Shown: piece after piece, positions 1 to 7,813 of the stretch
Layout of the letters: every line of letters starts with the position of its first letter
How positions within the stretch are numbered: the stretch's first letter is position 1
DNA from: an uncultured Bacteroidales bacterium
GTDB taxonomy: Bacteria; Bacteroidota; Bacteroidia; Bacteroidales; Paludibacteraceae
Length of the DNA: 64,000 bases
Assembly (NCBI GenBank): GCA_900319995.1
Contig: ONQO01000001.1
Coordinates: 1-64,000 of the forward strand
Reading direction: 5' to 3'
The notes under the pieces: model-generated
What the model was told of the DNA's origin: nothing
Databases searched by the model: none
Seen by the model: the letters and a program-made list of their open reading frames with translations, nothing else
Position numbers and translations under genes: made by a program

Positions 1-22
1 TACTTCCTCCTCTCAATATAAT

Positions 23-110
23 ACACTGAGGTTTATGCAGTGTGAGTATATCTATAGTGAGAGGCGGGTTTATTCCAGACTTCCCGTGAACGCGAGTAGA
101 TATACTCACT
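23..110 (+). other. Nested inverted repeats (terminator of an upstream gene or structured leader)
   Basis: Two overlapping inverted repeats are visible. A 6-base pair lies at 23-28/38-43 (ACACTG/CAGTGT). A perfect 13-base pair lies at 42-54/97-109 (GTGAGTATATCTA and its complement), enclosing about 42 bases and followed by the T-rich run TTTTCTTTTC. The T-rich tail would suit an intrinsic terminator for a gene lying before the window. The two stems share bases 42-43, so they could also be alternative folds of a leader for the gene at 164. The sequence alone does not decide between these. Confidence 0.45.
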
Positions 111-130
111 TTTCTTTTCTATTTGCTGAA

Positions 131-162
131 ATTGATAGTTATGCGCAATAATAACTATCAAT
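131..162 (+). promoter_or_regulatory. Perfect 12-base inverted repeat abutting the start codon
   Basis: ATTGATAGTTAT (131-142) and ATAACTATCAAT (151-162) are perfect complements around the 8-base loop GCGCAATA. The repeat ends one base before the ATG at 164. In RNA it would fold over the ribosome-loading region; in DNA it could be an operator. No Shine-Dalgarno sequence lies between it and the ATG. Confidence 0.6.
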
Positions 163-163
163 C

Positions 164-1807
164 ATGAGGAATAAAGACATCCTTTTTCGTGTGCTAAGCC
201 TTGTATGCTTGGCAATCATTCTATTGTACCCAAATGTTGCTTATTCCCGTATCAATCATGCCGGAATAAGTTACATTGTAACGGGAATAATCTTCTCTCT
301 GCCGATTATTGCGATACTCTCGCTAATCAGGCAGAAATGGCTCTATTACGTGTTGACATCTATTCTTACCATTCTCGCCCTCACGGATTTGACGATGGTC
401 GATTTGTACAAAGAATACCTGTTACCCGGAGGCATCATTTCTACCATCAAAACAAATCCACAAGAAGCTGCTGAGTTTTATTCTACTAACTTCCGTGAGG
501 TCTTCCGTTGGATTCCGCTTATTCTTATTTGTATAGTTTCATGTGTACTCTACAGGCCATCTGTAAATCGCAAAATATCAACTTACGTAGCTCTTTCTCT
601 GATCCTTATTGCGCCGATTTTCGTTACATATAAGTTGTTCGGTTTTTATAAAGGGCAGGTAACTTTGCGCTACTATGTGGACAACCGCATTTGGAATAGA
701 CCGCCTTATAATGTGCCTTTCCAATGTCTTAACGCGCATACCGCTTTGCAACGCAAGAAACAATGGGAAAATATGAAGAATATAAACATGGGAGCCACGC
801 GAGGCACAACACCAAACGCACAAAAAGAGATTTACATCTTCGCAATCGGAGAATCCTTGCGATATGATAACTTGTCGCTAAATGGCAAATATCATCGTTC
901 TACAACTCCGCGTTTGGAATCCAAACAGAGCAACCTTATGCTCTTTGACGATTACTATTCGCAGGCATGTTTAACCATGTATTCCGTTCCGCAATTAGTA
1001 ACGCGCGCTACACCGGATAATTACGAACTCAATTATTCCGAACGATCAATTATTGAGCCATATCGAGAGTGCGGATTCAAGACTTTTACCATAGTAAGCA
1101 ACACAAATTTGCTTTCGTATGAGACTTATCTTTCTGATGGCGTTGACTCACTAATTATTGTACCTAATATCGTAAAAGATGGCGAAATTCTCTCCGGCGA
1201 CAAGACGATGATTCATATTGTCGATTCATTGGCGCAAGTTCACGACAAACTCTTCATAATGATGCAGTTTCTTGGAAATCATAGTTTCTTTACTAATTAC
1301 GAAAAAGAGTTTGAACACTACAATCCGAACTCTAATAATTGTTCTGCCAATTTAGTACGCGATAGTTTGATGCTCATTAATGCGTATGATAATAGTATTT
1401 TATACACGGATTACATTTTATCGTCAATTATAGACCAACTCAATCGCCCGAATACCGTTTCGGCATTTATGTTTGTCTCCGATCATGGAGAAGAAATTGG
1501 CAAAGGAGGAGCTGGTCATGGAGGAAATTGTACACCCACTATCCGAGAATATCATGTGCCGTTTATCTTCTGGTGGTCAGATTCATACAGGGAACTATAT
1601 GCTGATAAAGTCTCCAATGCCCTTTCTCGAAAGCCGGCAAAACTAAATGGTGATAATATCTATTATACTTTGTGCGATTTGGCAGATATACAATTAGCAG
1701 ACCAATATAATCATCCCTCATGGAGTGTTTTGTCACCATCTTTCGAAGAGCACGAACGACTTATCTTAGTTCCCGATGGAGTTACATGTATTCATCCGGA
1801 TAAGTAG
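164..1807 (+). CDS. Phosphoethanolamine transferase-like membrane enzyme (sulfatase/alkaline-phosphatase fold)
   Basis: This 547-residue protein has about five N-terminal membrane helices (roughly residues 7-160) followed by a periplasmic sulfatase-fold domain, the layout of EptA/CptA lipid A or LPS-core phosphoethanolamine transferases. Family landmarks are present: FAIGES with the metal-binding Glu near 230, a Thr near 271 in CLTMYSVP at the place of the phospho-accepting nucleophile, and DHGEE near 440 followed by GHGG. The expected role is transfer of phosphoethanolamine from phosphatidylethanolamine to an envelope glycolipid. Acceptor specificity cannot be read from the sequence. The start follows the 131-162 palindrome directly. 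The gene stands alone, with a long non-coding repeat downstream. Confidence 0.82.
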   Translation: MRNKDILFRVLSLVCLAIILLYPNVAYSRINHAGISYIVTGIIFSLPIIAILSLIRQKWLYYVLTSILTILALTDLTMVDLYKEYLLPGGIISTIKTNPQEAAEFYSTNFREVFRWIPLILICIVSCVLYRPSVNRKISTYVALSLILIAPIFVTYKLFGFYKGQVTLRYYVDNRIWNRPPYNVPFQCLNAHTALQRKKQWENMKNINMGATRGTTPNAQKEIYIFAIGESLRYDNLSLNGKYHRSTTPRLESKQSNLMLFDDYYSQACLTMYSVPQLVTRATPDNYELNYSERSIIEPYRECGFKTFTIVSNTNLLSYETYLSDGVDSLIIVPNIVKDGEILSGDKTMIHIVDSLAQVHDKLFIMMQFLGNHSFFTNYEKEFEHYNPNSNNCSANLVRDSLMLINAYDNSILYTDYILSSIIDQLNRPNTVSAFMFVSDHGEEIGKGGAGHGGNCTPTIREYHVPFIFWWSDSYRELYADKVSNALSRKPAKLNGDNIYYTLCDLADIQLADQYNHPSWSVLSPSFEEHERLILVPDGVTCIHPDK

Positions 1808-2545
1808 TATTACCTTCCAATTAGGCGAGCATTTCGCGACCATCGTGGACGTGACCGTAAGATGGCAGTAAGGTGTGTATTACCTTCCGTTTACCTGTCA
1901 TTCCCGTTCGCATTACGTTCGCATCCTGGACGTGTCCGTATGATGCCTATACCACAAGTCTCCAAAAAAGGTAAAAAGTCAAAAGTATGCGATTTCCTAA
2001 AAACAATAGACATTCGTCCTGAAAAAGTTGACGCCTCGGACATTTGCTATCCTGAAAAAGTTGACATCACATATTCACTAAATCACACATCATTTTATCT
2101 TCTATAAATAGCCTTAATAATATAATATTATATTATTATAATTATATTATATTATATAGTATAGTATAGTATTGCTAAAAGACATGCTAATACAATCAAG
2201 ACACATTTATGTGTGAATCTGTGAAGGAGTGAAACTCCAAACTTAATCGTTTGAACGTAGTGAGATAAGAAAGTGTGAAGGCGTGAATGGATATGCAAAT
2301 TCAAATTCGATACTTTTGACTTTTTACCTTATTCTTAATAATCATATACCTTTCAAATACCATCGAAAAACCTTCCAAACAGCATATCTCGCGCCACTCT
2401 CGCGCGTCTCTTGGGCATATGTTGGTATAACGTTCAAATCTTAATAATCGTAAACTTTTGCCTTTTCCTGCCGGACAGATGAGACATACGGCTCAGATAC
2501 GAGACGATAGCACCTCGCATAAACGAAGTGCTATCGACAGAAATC
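1808..2545 (+). repeat. Large non-coding mosaic repeat, copy 1
   Basis: This 781-base gene-free stretch is largely matched, in reverse complement, by 44410-45117. Shared blocks, in order, are: the ATTACCTTCC...GGCGANCATTTCG block with ACGTGACCGTA motifs (1809-1870); TTACCTTCC...CATTCCCGTT (1880-1910); AAAAGTATGCGATTT followed by AGACATTCGTCCTGAAAAAG (1980-2030); a second CCTGAAAAAGTTGAC at about 2050; CTTAATAATATAATATTATA (2110-2160); TGTGTGAANNTGTGAA modules; GATGCAAATTCAAATT-like sequence; and CTTATTCTTAATAATC near 2330. No credible gene was found: a short open frame at 1862-2107 is just the repeat read through. A hairpin CGATAGCAC/GTGCTATCG (2505-2536) closes the element. Confidence 0.8.
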
Positions 2546-2550
2546 ATAAG

Positions 2551-2597
2551 AATCGGCTATATTTTCTTTCTTTTCATTTCGCCGATTGTTAATCGGC
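2551..2597 (-). other. Triple AATCGGC/GCCGATT hairpin at the end of the flavodoxin operon
   Basis: AATCGGC (2551-2557), GCCGATT (2581-2587) and AATCGGC (2591-2597) can pair in two alternative ways. The tight form, a 7-base stem with loop GTT, spans the stop codon of the minus-strand gene ending at 2589. There is no U-run after it, so it is not a classical terminator; it may protect the 3' end. Confidence 0.35.
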
Positions 2598-3653
2598 ATC
2601 CACTTTTACCCCTTGTACATTGTACGTTGCTCCATTGTACCTTATATAGAGTTGTCCGTCACGGAGAACCTTGGTACTTGGTACTTTGTCACTTTGTACC
2701 TTTGGGATGAGGTTTTCAGTAGTTGTGCCGAATTCAAAACGGACGGACACATTGCCGGAACCGAGAGCGGCGGCAAGGCCGGAAGGGTTGTCTATTGCGC
2801 CAAGGCGGGTATAGGAATACGAACTGTTGAAAGTCTCGTAGAAGAGGACCACGCAGTTGTTGCCGTAGAGCATCAGATCGCCGGAGTGGATTGTGCCGGG
2901 CTGGTATGCGGCGGTGGGAAGATAGGAGGACAGGTAATGGTATTTCTCATTGCCGTTCAGCTCGTTCATCGTGACGGTCAGGGGTAATAAGGCAGCAAAG
3001 GCTTCGCCGGTTTCGGAGTCTGCAAGCGTGGCGGTAAAGGTCTTCGAACCGATGACTACATTGATTTGTCGGGCGGCGTCGGCTGTTTGGTTCAAACCGC
3101 AGGTCTCTACCCAATTAGCAATGAGCGTAGAGAGCTTGGAACGGTTGGAGTTATTGATCCAGAGGTTCTCCGGCAGGTAATCGGCATCGGGCACAAGACG
3201 ATGACAATCGGCTACTACGCCGCTGATGCTGCTGGATGCAGAAGAGATGATGAGTCCCACTTGTTTGCCGGAGAGTTGTGCGCCGACTTGGAAGAGGTAG
3301 CTCTGCATGATTGCTGCCATCTGACTCCACCACAGCGGCGTGACGATGATGACAGTGGAGTAATCCGCCACAGACACACTTACCGGATCTATCGCCGGAT
3401 AAGAAGCGGCGTCGTTCGGGTTCGCTTTGATGGCATTGAGCAGTTGCGTGCCCAGCGCGTAGTTGTTGGCTTCGTAGCGAAGACCTTTCTCCGCCGGTTC
3501 GATCTCCACGACATCGGCAGAGATTTGGTTCGTCAGTTCGGTAACTATACTCTCACAGTTGCCGGTATAGCTGTAATAGACCACCAACGTTTTGGCGGAA
3601 GAAGTGCTGAGAATCAAGCTCATAGCAGCAAAAATTGTAAAAATGCGTTTCAT
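2589..3653 (-). CDS. Secreted flavodoxin/cyclophilin-like fusion protein with C-terminal sorting-like tail
   Basis: The protein has 354 residues. Residues 1-20 form a signal peptide (MKRIFTIFAAMSLILSTSSA). Residues ~22-185 match the flavodoxin_4 family, with the FMN phosphate loop YYSYTGNCES and WWSQM. Residues ~195-310 match the cyclophilin-like (DUF369-type) domain, recognised by LPLTVTMNELNGNEKY, GDLMLYGNNCVVLFYE and SYTRLGAIDNP. The end (GQLYIRYNGATYNVQG) resembles the tails of the secreted proteins at 59.8-64 kb. The likely role is an exported FMN-binding redox protein; its substrate is unknown. It is downstream of the amidohydrolase with 5 bases between. Bases 2671-2704 are a degenerate TTGGTACTTGGTAC repeat that encodes the linker before the tail. 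Confidence 0.8.
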   Translation of the reverse strand: MKRIFTIFAAMSLILSTSSAKTLVVYYSYTGNCESIVTELTNQISADVVEIEPAEKGLRYEANNYALGTQLLNAIKANPNDAASYPAIDPVSVSVADYSTVIIVTPLWWSQMAAIMQSYLFQVGAQLSGKQVGLIISSASSSISGVVADCHRLVPDADYLPENLWINNSNRSKLSTLIANWVETCGLNQTADAARQINVVIGSKTFTATLADSETGEAFAALLPLTVTMNELNGNEKYHYLSSYLPTAAYQPGTIHSGDLMLYGNNCVVLFYETFNSSYSYTRLGAIDNPSGLAAALGSGNVSVRFEFGTTTENLIPKVQSDKVPSTKVLRDGQLYIRYNGATYNVQGVKVDAD

Positions 3654-3658
3654 AGGAT

Positions 3659-4594
3659 TTATTTGTTGGGAAGATGTTGTTTGATACGTTCGATGTTGGC
3701 TTTAATAACTTTGGGCGCGACGTACGGGTAGTCGGTTCCGTAGAGGAGACGGTCACGCGTGGTGAGGGTCAGCAAGGCTTGAATGGTCTCTTCCGAAGGC
3801 GAACCCGCCAAGTCAAAATAGAGGCTGTTGAGGTTGGCTTCGAAATCAATCTCGCCCACTAAACCGTTCTGGCGCATAACCGGATAGAGCGACCGCATTC
3901 GCGGGATAGCAATCGGCAGATACGCACCTCCATGCGGCACTACGACACGCATTCCGGGGTAGCGAGCGAGCACATTGCGGCTAATCATATTGCAGACCGT
4001 GCGCGTGGTCTCGGAGAGGTATTCCTGCATCGCTAAAGGCGTTTGACGCATCACATTCTCGTTCACAGGCGAGGGTTTGTGCGGATGAAGGAAGACCAAC
4101 GCTTGGCGGTCAGAGAGAAAAGCCATCAGCGGGTCCAACACGCTATCGCCGAGGTATTGCCCATAGACGTTCGTTGCCAACTTGACGCCCACAGCTCCTA
4201 AAGTGTCTAACGCGTACTTGGCTTCCTCGATCGCCGCATTCACATCCGGCAGAGGAAGGATCGCGGCGAACTGGAAGTTCTCATAAGAGGTAGCTAATTG
4301 CGCCAACTCTTCATTCAGCTGATGACACGCGGTATTGCACTCTGTCTGGTCGCCGAAATAGGGATGCGGAGCAGGAATCGTCAGAATAGTTCTGTCGATA
4401 CCGGCCTCGCTCATCATCTGCAGATGTGCCTCTGCGCTCCATTGCGGCAAGGGAAAACCTTCGTCCAGAAGCATGTTGTGCTTCGCCACCAGTTCGTGGT
4501 ACGAATCCGTGATGGCATGTGCGTGGTAGTCTGTCACTTGTGCCGCTGCCATGGAAGAGAGAACAAGCAGAATGGATACAATCGTTTGCCGCAT
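3659..4594 (-). CDS. Secreted amidohydrolase (amidohydro_2 / ACMSD-like family)
   Basis: A 311-residue TIM-barrel metal-dependent hydrolase with a signal peptide (cleavage after SSMAAA). The metal motif HxH is in DYHAH right after the signal peptide; further ligands are HPH (VFLHPHKP), VVPHGG and the late Asp in LYGTDYPY. This pattern fits PF04909, which includes aminocarboxymuconate-semialdehyde decarboxylases and gamma-resorcylate decarboxylases. Export to the periplasm is unusual for those enzymes, so the substrate is uncertain. It is first in a two-gene operon with the flavodoxin fusion. Confidence 0.8.
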   Translation of the reverse strand: MRQTIVSILLVLSSMAAAQVTDYHAHAITDSYHELVAKHNMLLDEGFPLPQWSAEAHLQMMSEAGIDRTILTIPAPHPYFGDQTECNTACHQLNEELAQLATSYENFQFAAILPLPDVNAAIEEAKYALDTLGAVGVKLATNVYGQYLGDSVLDPLMAFLSDRQALVFLHPHKPSPVNENVMRQTPLAMQEYLSETTRTVCNMISRNVLARYPGMRVVVPHGGAYLPIAIPRMRSLYPVMRQNGLVGEIDFEANLNSLYFDLAGSPSEETIQALLTLTTRDRLLYGTDYPYVAPKVIKANIERIKQHLPNK

Positions 4595-4969
4595 ATGTAC
4601 GTTTTTGAATGGTTAATACTGTGTTTTCAAATTCGAGTGCAAAGGTATAGCTTTTTGCGGATATGGAATAACATAAATTTGCCGAATAACTACCATTTTC
4701 GCAGAAACCGCAGAAAAATATCATTTTTTGGCTGCCATTTTTGCATTTTTGCGTAATACATGTGGATCAAATAAATCGTGTTGCAAAGATACACAAAAAT
4801 TTATTGCCAAGGATCTCTTTATCAAGGCATATTAGAATCACCTTGTCTTGTTCTTCTTTTTCACAACGAATTTGGCTTTTATTCATTGTACATTGCCCAT
4901 TATTCTTAGTCATTTGTCACTTTGTACAATAAAAAAACGCCTTATTTGGGACATTTTTTGTCAATATAC
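4595..4969. other. Gene-free spacer with micro-repeat run
   Basis: The spacer holds the minus-strand promoter at 4640 and AT-rich sequence. At about 4880-4930 there is a run of the TTGTACATTG/TTGTCACTTTGTAC type, the micro-repeat also seen in coding regions at 2671 and 6770. No gene or RNA is recognised. Confidence 0.5.
4640..4647 (-). promoter_or_regulatory. Bacteroidetes -7 box for the amidohydrolase operon
   Basis: Read on the minus strand this is TACCTTTG, an exact TAnnTTTG box about 46 bases before the start codon. A good -33 TTG was not found at the usual spacing. Confidence 0.55.
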
Positions 4970-5000
4970 TTGCTTATTTCAAATATTTGTAGTAATTTTG
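4970..5000 (+). promoter_or_regulatory. Bacteroidetes promoter for the MIP18-lpxH-mazG operon
   Basis: TTG (4970-4972), 20 bases, TAATTTTG (4993-5000). Only 16 bases separate the -7 box from the ATG at 5017, so the leader is very short. Confidence 0.75.
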
Positions 5001-5016
5001 TAGCCGTTTTTGGATT

Positions 5017-5331
5017 ATGAACGAGTTTTTGGAAAAAGAAGAGTCGATACTGAAGATGCTGAAAACAGTTTTCGACCCTGAAATACCAGTCAATGTATAT
5101 GACTTGGGATTGATATACGGCATTGAGGTGAAAGAGGACGGCATATGCGAAATCACGATGACGCTGACAGCTCCATCGTGCCCTGCCGGTGATTTCATCG
5201 TGGAGGACATCCGGCAAAAAGTAGGTAGCATAGAGGGCATCAAAGATGTCAATGTGACCATTGTGTTCGAGCCCGAATGGAGCAAAGACATGATGAGTGA
5301 GGAAGCGAAGTTGGAATTGGGATTCCTTTAG
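5017..5331 (+). CDS. MIP18/DUF59-family Fe-S cluster assembly factor (SufT/PaaD-like)
   Basis: The protein has 104 residues, the normal length for a stand-alone DUF59 protein. It carries the family signature DPEIPVNVYDLGLIY and the conserved LTAPSCP, whose Cys is implicated in cluster handling. Stand-alone members assist maturation of cytosolic Fe-S proteins. It is first in a run with lpxH and mazG, 85 bases before lpxH, with a tandem repeat between. Confidence 0.88.
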   Translation: MNEFLEKEESILKMLKTVFDPEIPVNVYDLGLIYGIEVKEDGICEITMTLTAPSCPAGDFIVEDIRQKVGSIEGIKDVNVTIVFEPEWSKDMMSEEAKLELGFL

Positions 5332-5338
5332 GAGGTAG

Positions 5339-5392
5339 TTTGCGTAGTTTACGTAGTTTGCGTTGTTTACGTAGTTTGCGTTGTTTATGAAA
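5339..5392 (+). repeat. Six tandem 9-base units
   Basis: The units read TTTGCGTAG, TTTACGTAG, TTTGCGTTG, TTTACGTAG, TTTGCGTTG, TTTATGAAA. They fill most of the gap between the DUF59 gene and lpxH. Confidence 0.85.
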
Positions 5393-5416
5393 ATAATGAA
5401 AATATAAAACATTTCT

Positions 5417-6214
5417 ATGATATATTTTTTAAGTGATGCACATTTAGGCTGTTTAGCCATAGAGCGAGGTTGGGCCCATCAGAAGAAACTGATTGATATG
5501 CTTGAGATGATGAGCGAGGACGCCGTGTCTATATATATGCTCGGTGACATGTTTGATTTCTGGATGGAATATTTCATCCACGACAAGAAAAAACGTCAGT
5601 TCTCGCCTTTTTGCAAGGAGTTACGCAAGTTAGCCAAAAAAGGCATTCATGTACATATATTCACCGGAAACCACGATATGTGGACATTCGGCGGTCTTGC
5701 CAAGTTAACGAACGCGGAAATACATTTTGAGCCGTGCTCGATTATGCGTTACGGCAAGACGCTCTATCTAAGTCACGGAGACGGCATTCTGCCAAGCGAT
5801 TGGGAAGACCGTTACCCGAGTCGCGTACGCAAACAAATCAAACGATTTATGCGTCTGCGCGAGATATTCAAAAACCCAACTCTACAATTCCTTTTCCGCT
5901 GCCTGCCGCCTCAATGGGGAAACAAGATAGGGTACAACTGGGCAAAGAAAAGCCGCCTAAAAGAGATTGCGAACCCATGTCCGTTCAAGGGAGAAAACAA
6001 AGAGGAACTTGTGCTATTCGCCAAAGAGCAGGAGAAACAAGGTAATCACCGCGACTATTATATTTTTGGTCATCGTCATATCGAATTAGACCTGCAGATT
6101 AGTCAGGACAGCCGCGTCCTTTTCCTTGGTGACAGTTTCCAACAATGGACGTACGCCAAGTTGGACCACAAAGGGCATCTGACGATGCACAATTATGATC
6201 CAGAGAGCAAATAG
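5417..6214 (+). CDS. lpxH: UDP-2,3-diacylglucosamine diphosphatase (lipid A pathway)
   Basis: A 265-residue calcineurin-like metallophosphoesterase that cleaves UDP-2,3-diacylglucosamine to lipid X and UMP at the inner membrane. Visible metal motifs in order: LSDAHLG, LGDMFDFW, GNHDMW, LSHGDG and FGHRH. The DFW after GD and the HRH end are typical of LpxH rather than generic phosphoesterases. mazG starts 2 bases after its stop, so the two are co-transcribed. An envelope role agrees with the other lipid A-modifying genes in the window. Confidence 0.88.
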   Translation: MIYFLSDAHLGCLAIERGWAHQKKLIDMLEMMSEDAVSIYMLGDMFDFWMEYFIHDKKKRQFSPFCKELRKLAKKGIHVHIFTGNHDMWTFGGLAKLTNAEIHFEPCSIMRYGKTLYLSHGDGILPSDWEDRYPSRVRKQIKRFMRLREIFKNPTLQFLFRCLPPQWGNKIGYNWAKKSRLKEIANPCPFKGENKEELVLFAKEQEKQGNHRDYYIFGHRHIELDLQISQDSRVLFLGDSFQQWTYAKLDHKGHLTMHNYDPESK

Positions 6215-6216
6215 TT

Positions 6217-7035
6217 ATGCATAGCAGAGAAGAGACATTGGCGGCATTCAGCAGGTTGTTGGATATCATGGATGACCTGCGCGAGAAATGTCCGTGGGAC
6301 AGAAAACAGACGTTTGACAGTCTTCGGCAGAACACGATAGAGGAGACGTTCGAGTTGGCAACCGCCATTTCGCGTCACGACATGAACGAGATAAGCAAAG
6401 AACTCGGCGACGTACTGCTACATGTGGTTTTTTATGCCAAGATGGGTAGCGAGACCGGGGATTTTGATATTGCTGACGTTTGCAACCGGCTTTCAGACAA
6501 ACTCATTTTCCGGCATCCGCATGTGTATAATGTACAGGAGGGCAATGCTTCCTGTACAAAGGCAGAAGAGGTAAGTCAACTATGGGAGCAAGTGAAGTTG
6601 AAAGAGAAAGGCGGAAACAAGACTGTGTTAGGCGGTATACCAGACAGTTTGCCAAGTCTGGTCAAAGCGTATCGCATTCAAGACAAAGTAGCAAACGTGG
6701 GTTTCGACTGGGAGAACCGCGAGGATGTATGGGCAAAAGTAAAAGAGGAGATAGCGGAGTTTGAGCAAGAAGTACAAAAAAGTCAGGAACAAAGTGACCA
6801 AGTTTCAAGTACAAAGGAGATGACAGAGGAGTTCGGAGATGTACTATTTGCCTTGATTAATGCAGCTCGTCTGTACCACATCAAACCGGATAACGCGTTG
6901 GAGCTGACGAACCAAAAATTCATGCACCGTTTCAACTATGTTGAAGCACGCGCAAAAGAACAAGGACGCGAAATCAAAGACATGAGTCTTGCAGAGATGG
7001 ATGCTCTATGGAACGAAGCGAAAGAAAAAGAATAG
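6217..7035 (+). CDS. mazG: Nucleoside triphosphate pyrophosphohydrolase MazG
   Basis: A 272-residue protein with two MazG domains. The N-terminal one has REKCPWDRKQTFDSLRQNTIEETFEL, shown here in part (CPWD, EETFE), and ELGDVLLHV; the second ends with FGDVLFALINAARL. MazG hydrolyses NTPs to NMP and pyrophosphate and cleans the nucleotide pool. Residues ~185-200 (VQKSQEQSDQVSSTKE) are encoded by a degenerate CAAAGTNACCAAGT repeat at 6770-6818 and look like an insertion just before the second EEFGD motif. The stop is one base from the stop of the convergent lipoprotein gene. Confidence 0.9.
   Translation: MHSREETLAAFSRLLDIMDDLREKCPWDRKQTFDSLRQNTIEETFELATAISRHDMNEISKELGDVLLHVVFYAKMGSETGDFDIADVCNRLSDKLIFRHPHVYNVQEGNASCTKAEEVSQLWEQVKLKEKGGNKTVLGGIPDSLPSLVKAYRIQDKVANVGFDWENREDVWAKVKEEIAEFEQEVQKSQEQSDQVSSTKEMTEEFGDVLFALINAARLYHIKPDNALELTNQKFMHRFNYVEARAKEQGREIKDMSLAEMDALWNEAKEKE
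6770..6818 (+). repeat. Micro-repeat inside mazG
   Basis: The run AGTACAAAAAAGTCAGGAAC followed by AAAGTGACCAAGTTTCAAGT is built from degenerate AGTNCCAAGTACAAAG-like units, as in intergenic runs elsewhere in the window. It stays in frame. Confidence 0.6.
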
Positions 7036-7036
7036 T

Positions 7037-7519
7037 CTATTTGACATTGACATCGAAATAGTACTGCGCGGGTGAATAGGGTGCGCCTGCATCGGACGAG
7101 AGCAGCATTTCTATTCTGTATTTACCGGACTTGAGAGGTGTATAGTGCAAAACCGTCGTACACGCATACACTTCCTCAGGAACAAAAAGAAGTCTTCCTT
7201 TTGCAGGGTCGGCATCCGAAGCCAAACAATGCGACATTTCCTCACTCCACTCCAACGACACACTCATCTCCGGCTCACTTGCAACCGTAAAAGAAGTGAG
7301 ATAGTTGTATAATCCGTTAGCGAACAGAGACATCCGAATTGTATCCCCGATACGAACGGAGTCCTGAATGGAAATAGTATCCCGTTCCCCATCAGCAGAG
7401 GTGCGCACGAGTTTGGCAGCATTTCGCAACTGAGGAGTACAACGTGCTTTGGTGTCACAAGAGACCCATACAAGTGCGAAAAAAGCAAAAGCAAGAAAAC
7501 CAAAAAGAATACGTCTCAT
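7037..7519 (-). CDS. Small lipoprotein of unknown function
   Basis: The 160-residue protein has an N-terminal hydrophobic segment ending in a lipobox (ALVWVSC, Cys at ~20), so it is probably an outer-membrane lipoprotein. The rest is predicted to be beta-rich, with two Cys near 28 and the run CTTVLHYTPLKSGKYRIEML. I do not recognise a family with certainty. It is convergent with mazG and ends one base from it; tRNA-Leu lies upstream on the same strand. Confidence 0.7.
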   Translation of the reverse strand: MRRILFGFLAFAFFALVWVSCDTKARCTPQLRNAAKLVRTSADGERDTISIQDSVRIGDTIRMSLFANGLYNYLTSFTVASEPEMSVSLEWSEEMSHCLASDADPAKGRLLFVPEEVYACTTVLHYTPLKSGKYRIEMLLSSDAGAPYSPAQYYFDVNVK

Positions 7520-7559
7520 AATAACAAACGTTTACAAAGCCAACGGATTCAATCCATAG

Positions 7560-7641
7560 TGCGGCATAAAAGACTCGAACTTTCACTCCTTTCGGAACCA
7601 GATCCTAAGTCTGGCGCGTCTACCAATTCCGCCAATGCCGC
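7560..7641 (-). tRNA. tRNA-Leu (anticodon TAG)
   Basis: The 82-base class II tRNA has acceptor arms GCGGCAT/ATGCCGC that pair perfectly, discriminator A, and D-arm GGCGGAATTGGTAGACGC. The anticodon stem CCAGA/TCTGG encloses CTTAGGA (anticodon UAG, reading CUN). A variable arm (TTCCGAAAGGA region) and T-arm with GTTCGAGTC follow. CCA is not encoded. Confidence 0.95.
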
Positions 7642-7782
7642 TCACGTTCGGCAACAAGTGTGCAAAAGTCCATACCGCTACGCTAAACGGACAAGCAACT
7701 TGCGCCTCCATTCTCCTCACCGAACGCACTACATTAGCGTTCGTCAAGGTCCCCAAGAGAAAGGGGGTTTAAAAATCGGCTG

Positions 7783-7813
7783 CAAAGGTACAACATTTTT
7801 TTGAATTATGCAA
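7783..7813 (-). promoter_or_regulatory. Promoter for tRNA-Leu, overlapping the peptidase start codon
   Basis: On the minus strand: TTG (7813-7811), 20 bases, TACCTTTG (7790-7783). The -33 element lies inside the first codons of the divergent M16 peptidase gene that starts at 7808. Confidence 0.7.

Noticed and set aside
1862..2107. 81-codon frame in the first mosaic repeat, with partial similarity (KVCDFL) to a frame at 44898-45137.
   Set aside because: The similarity follows from the DNA repeat. Reading frames are not conserved along the two copies and there is no start context.
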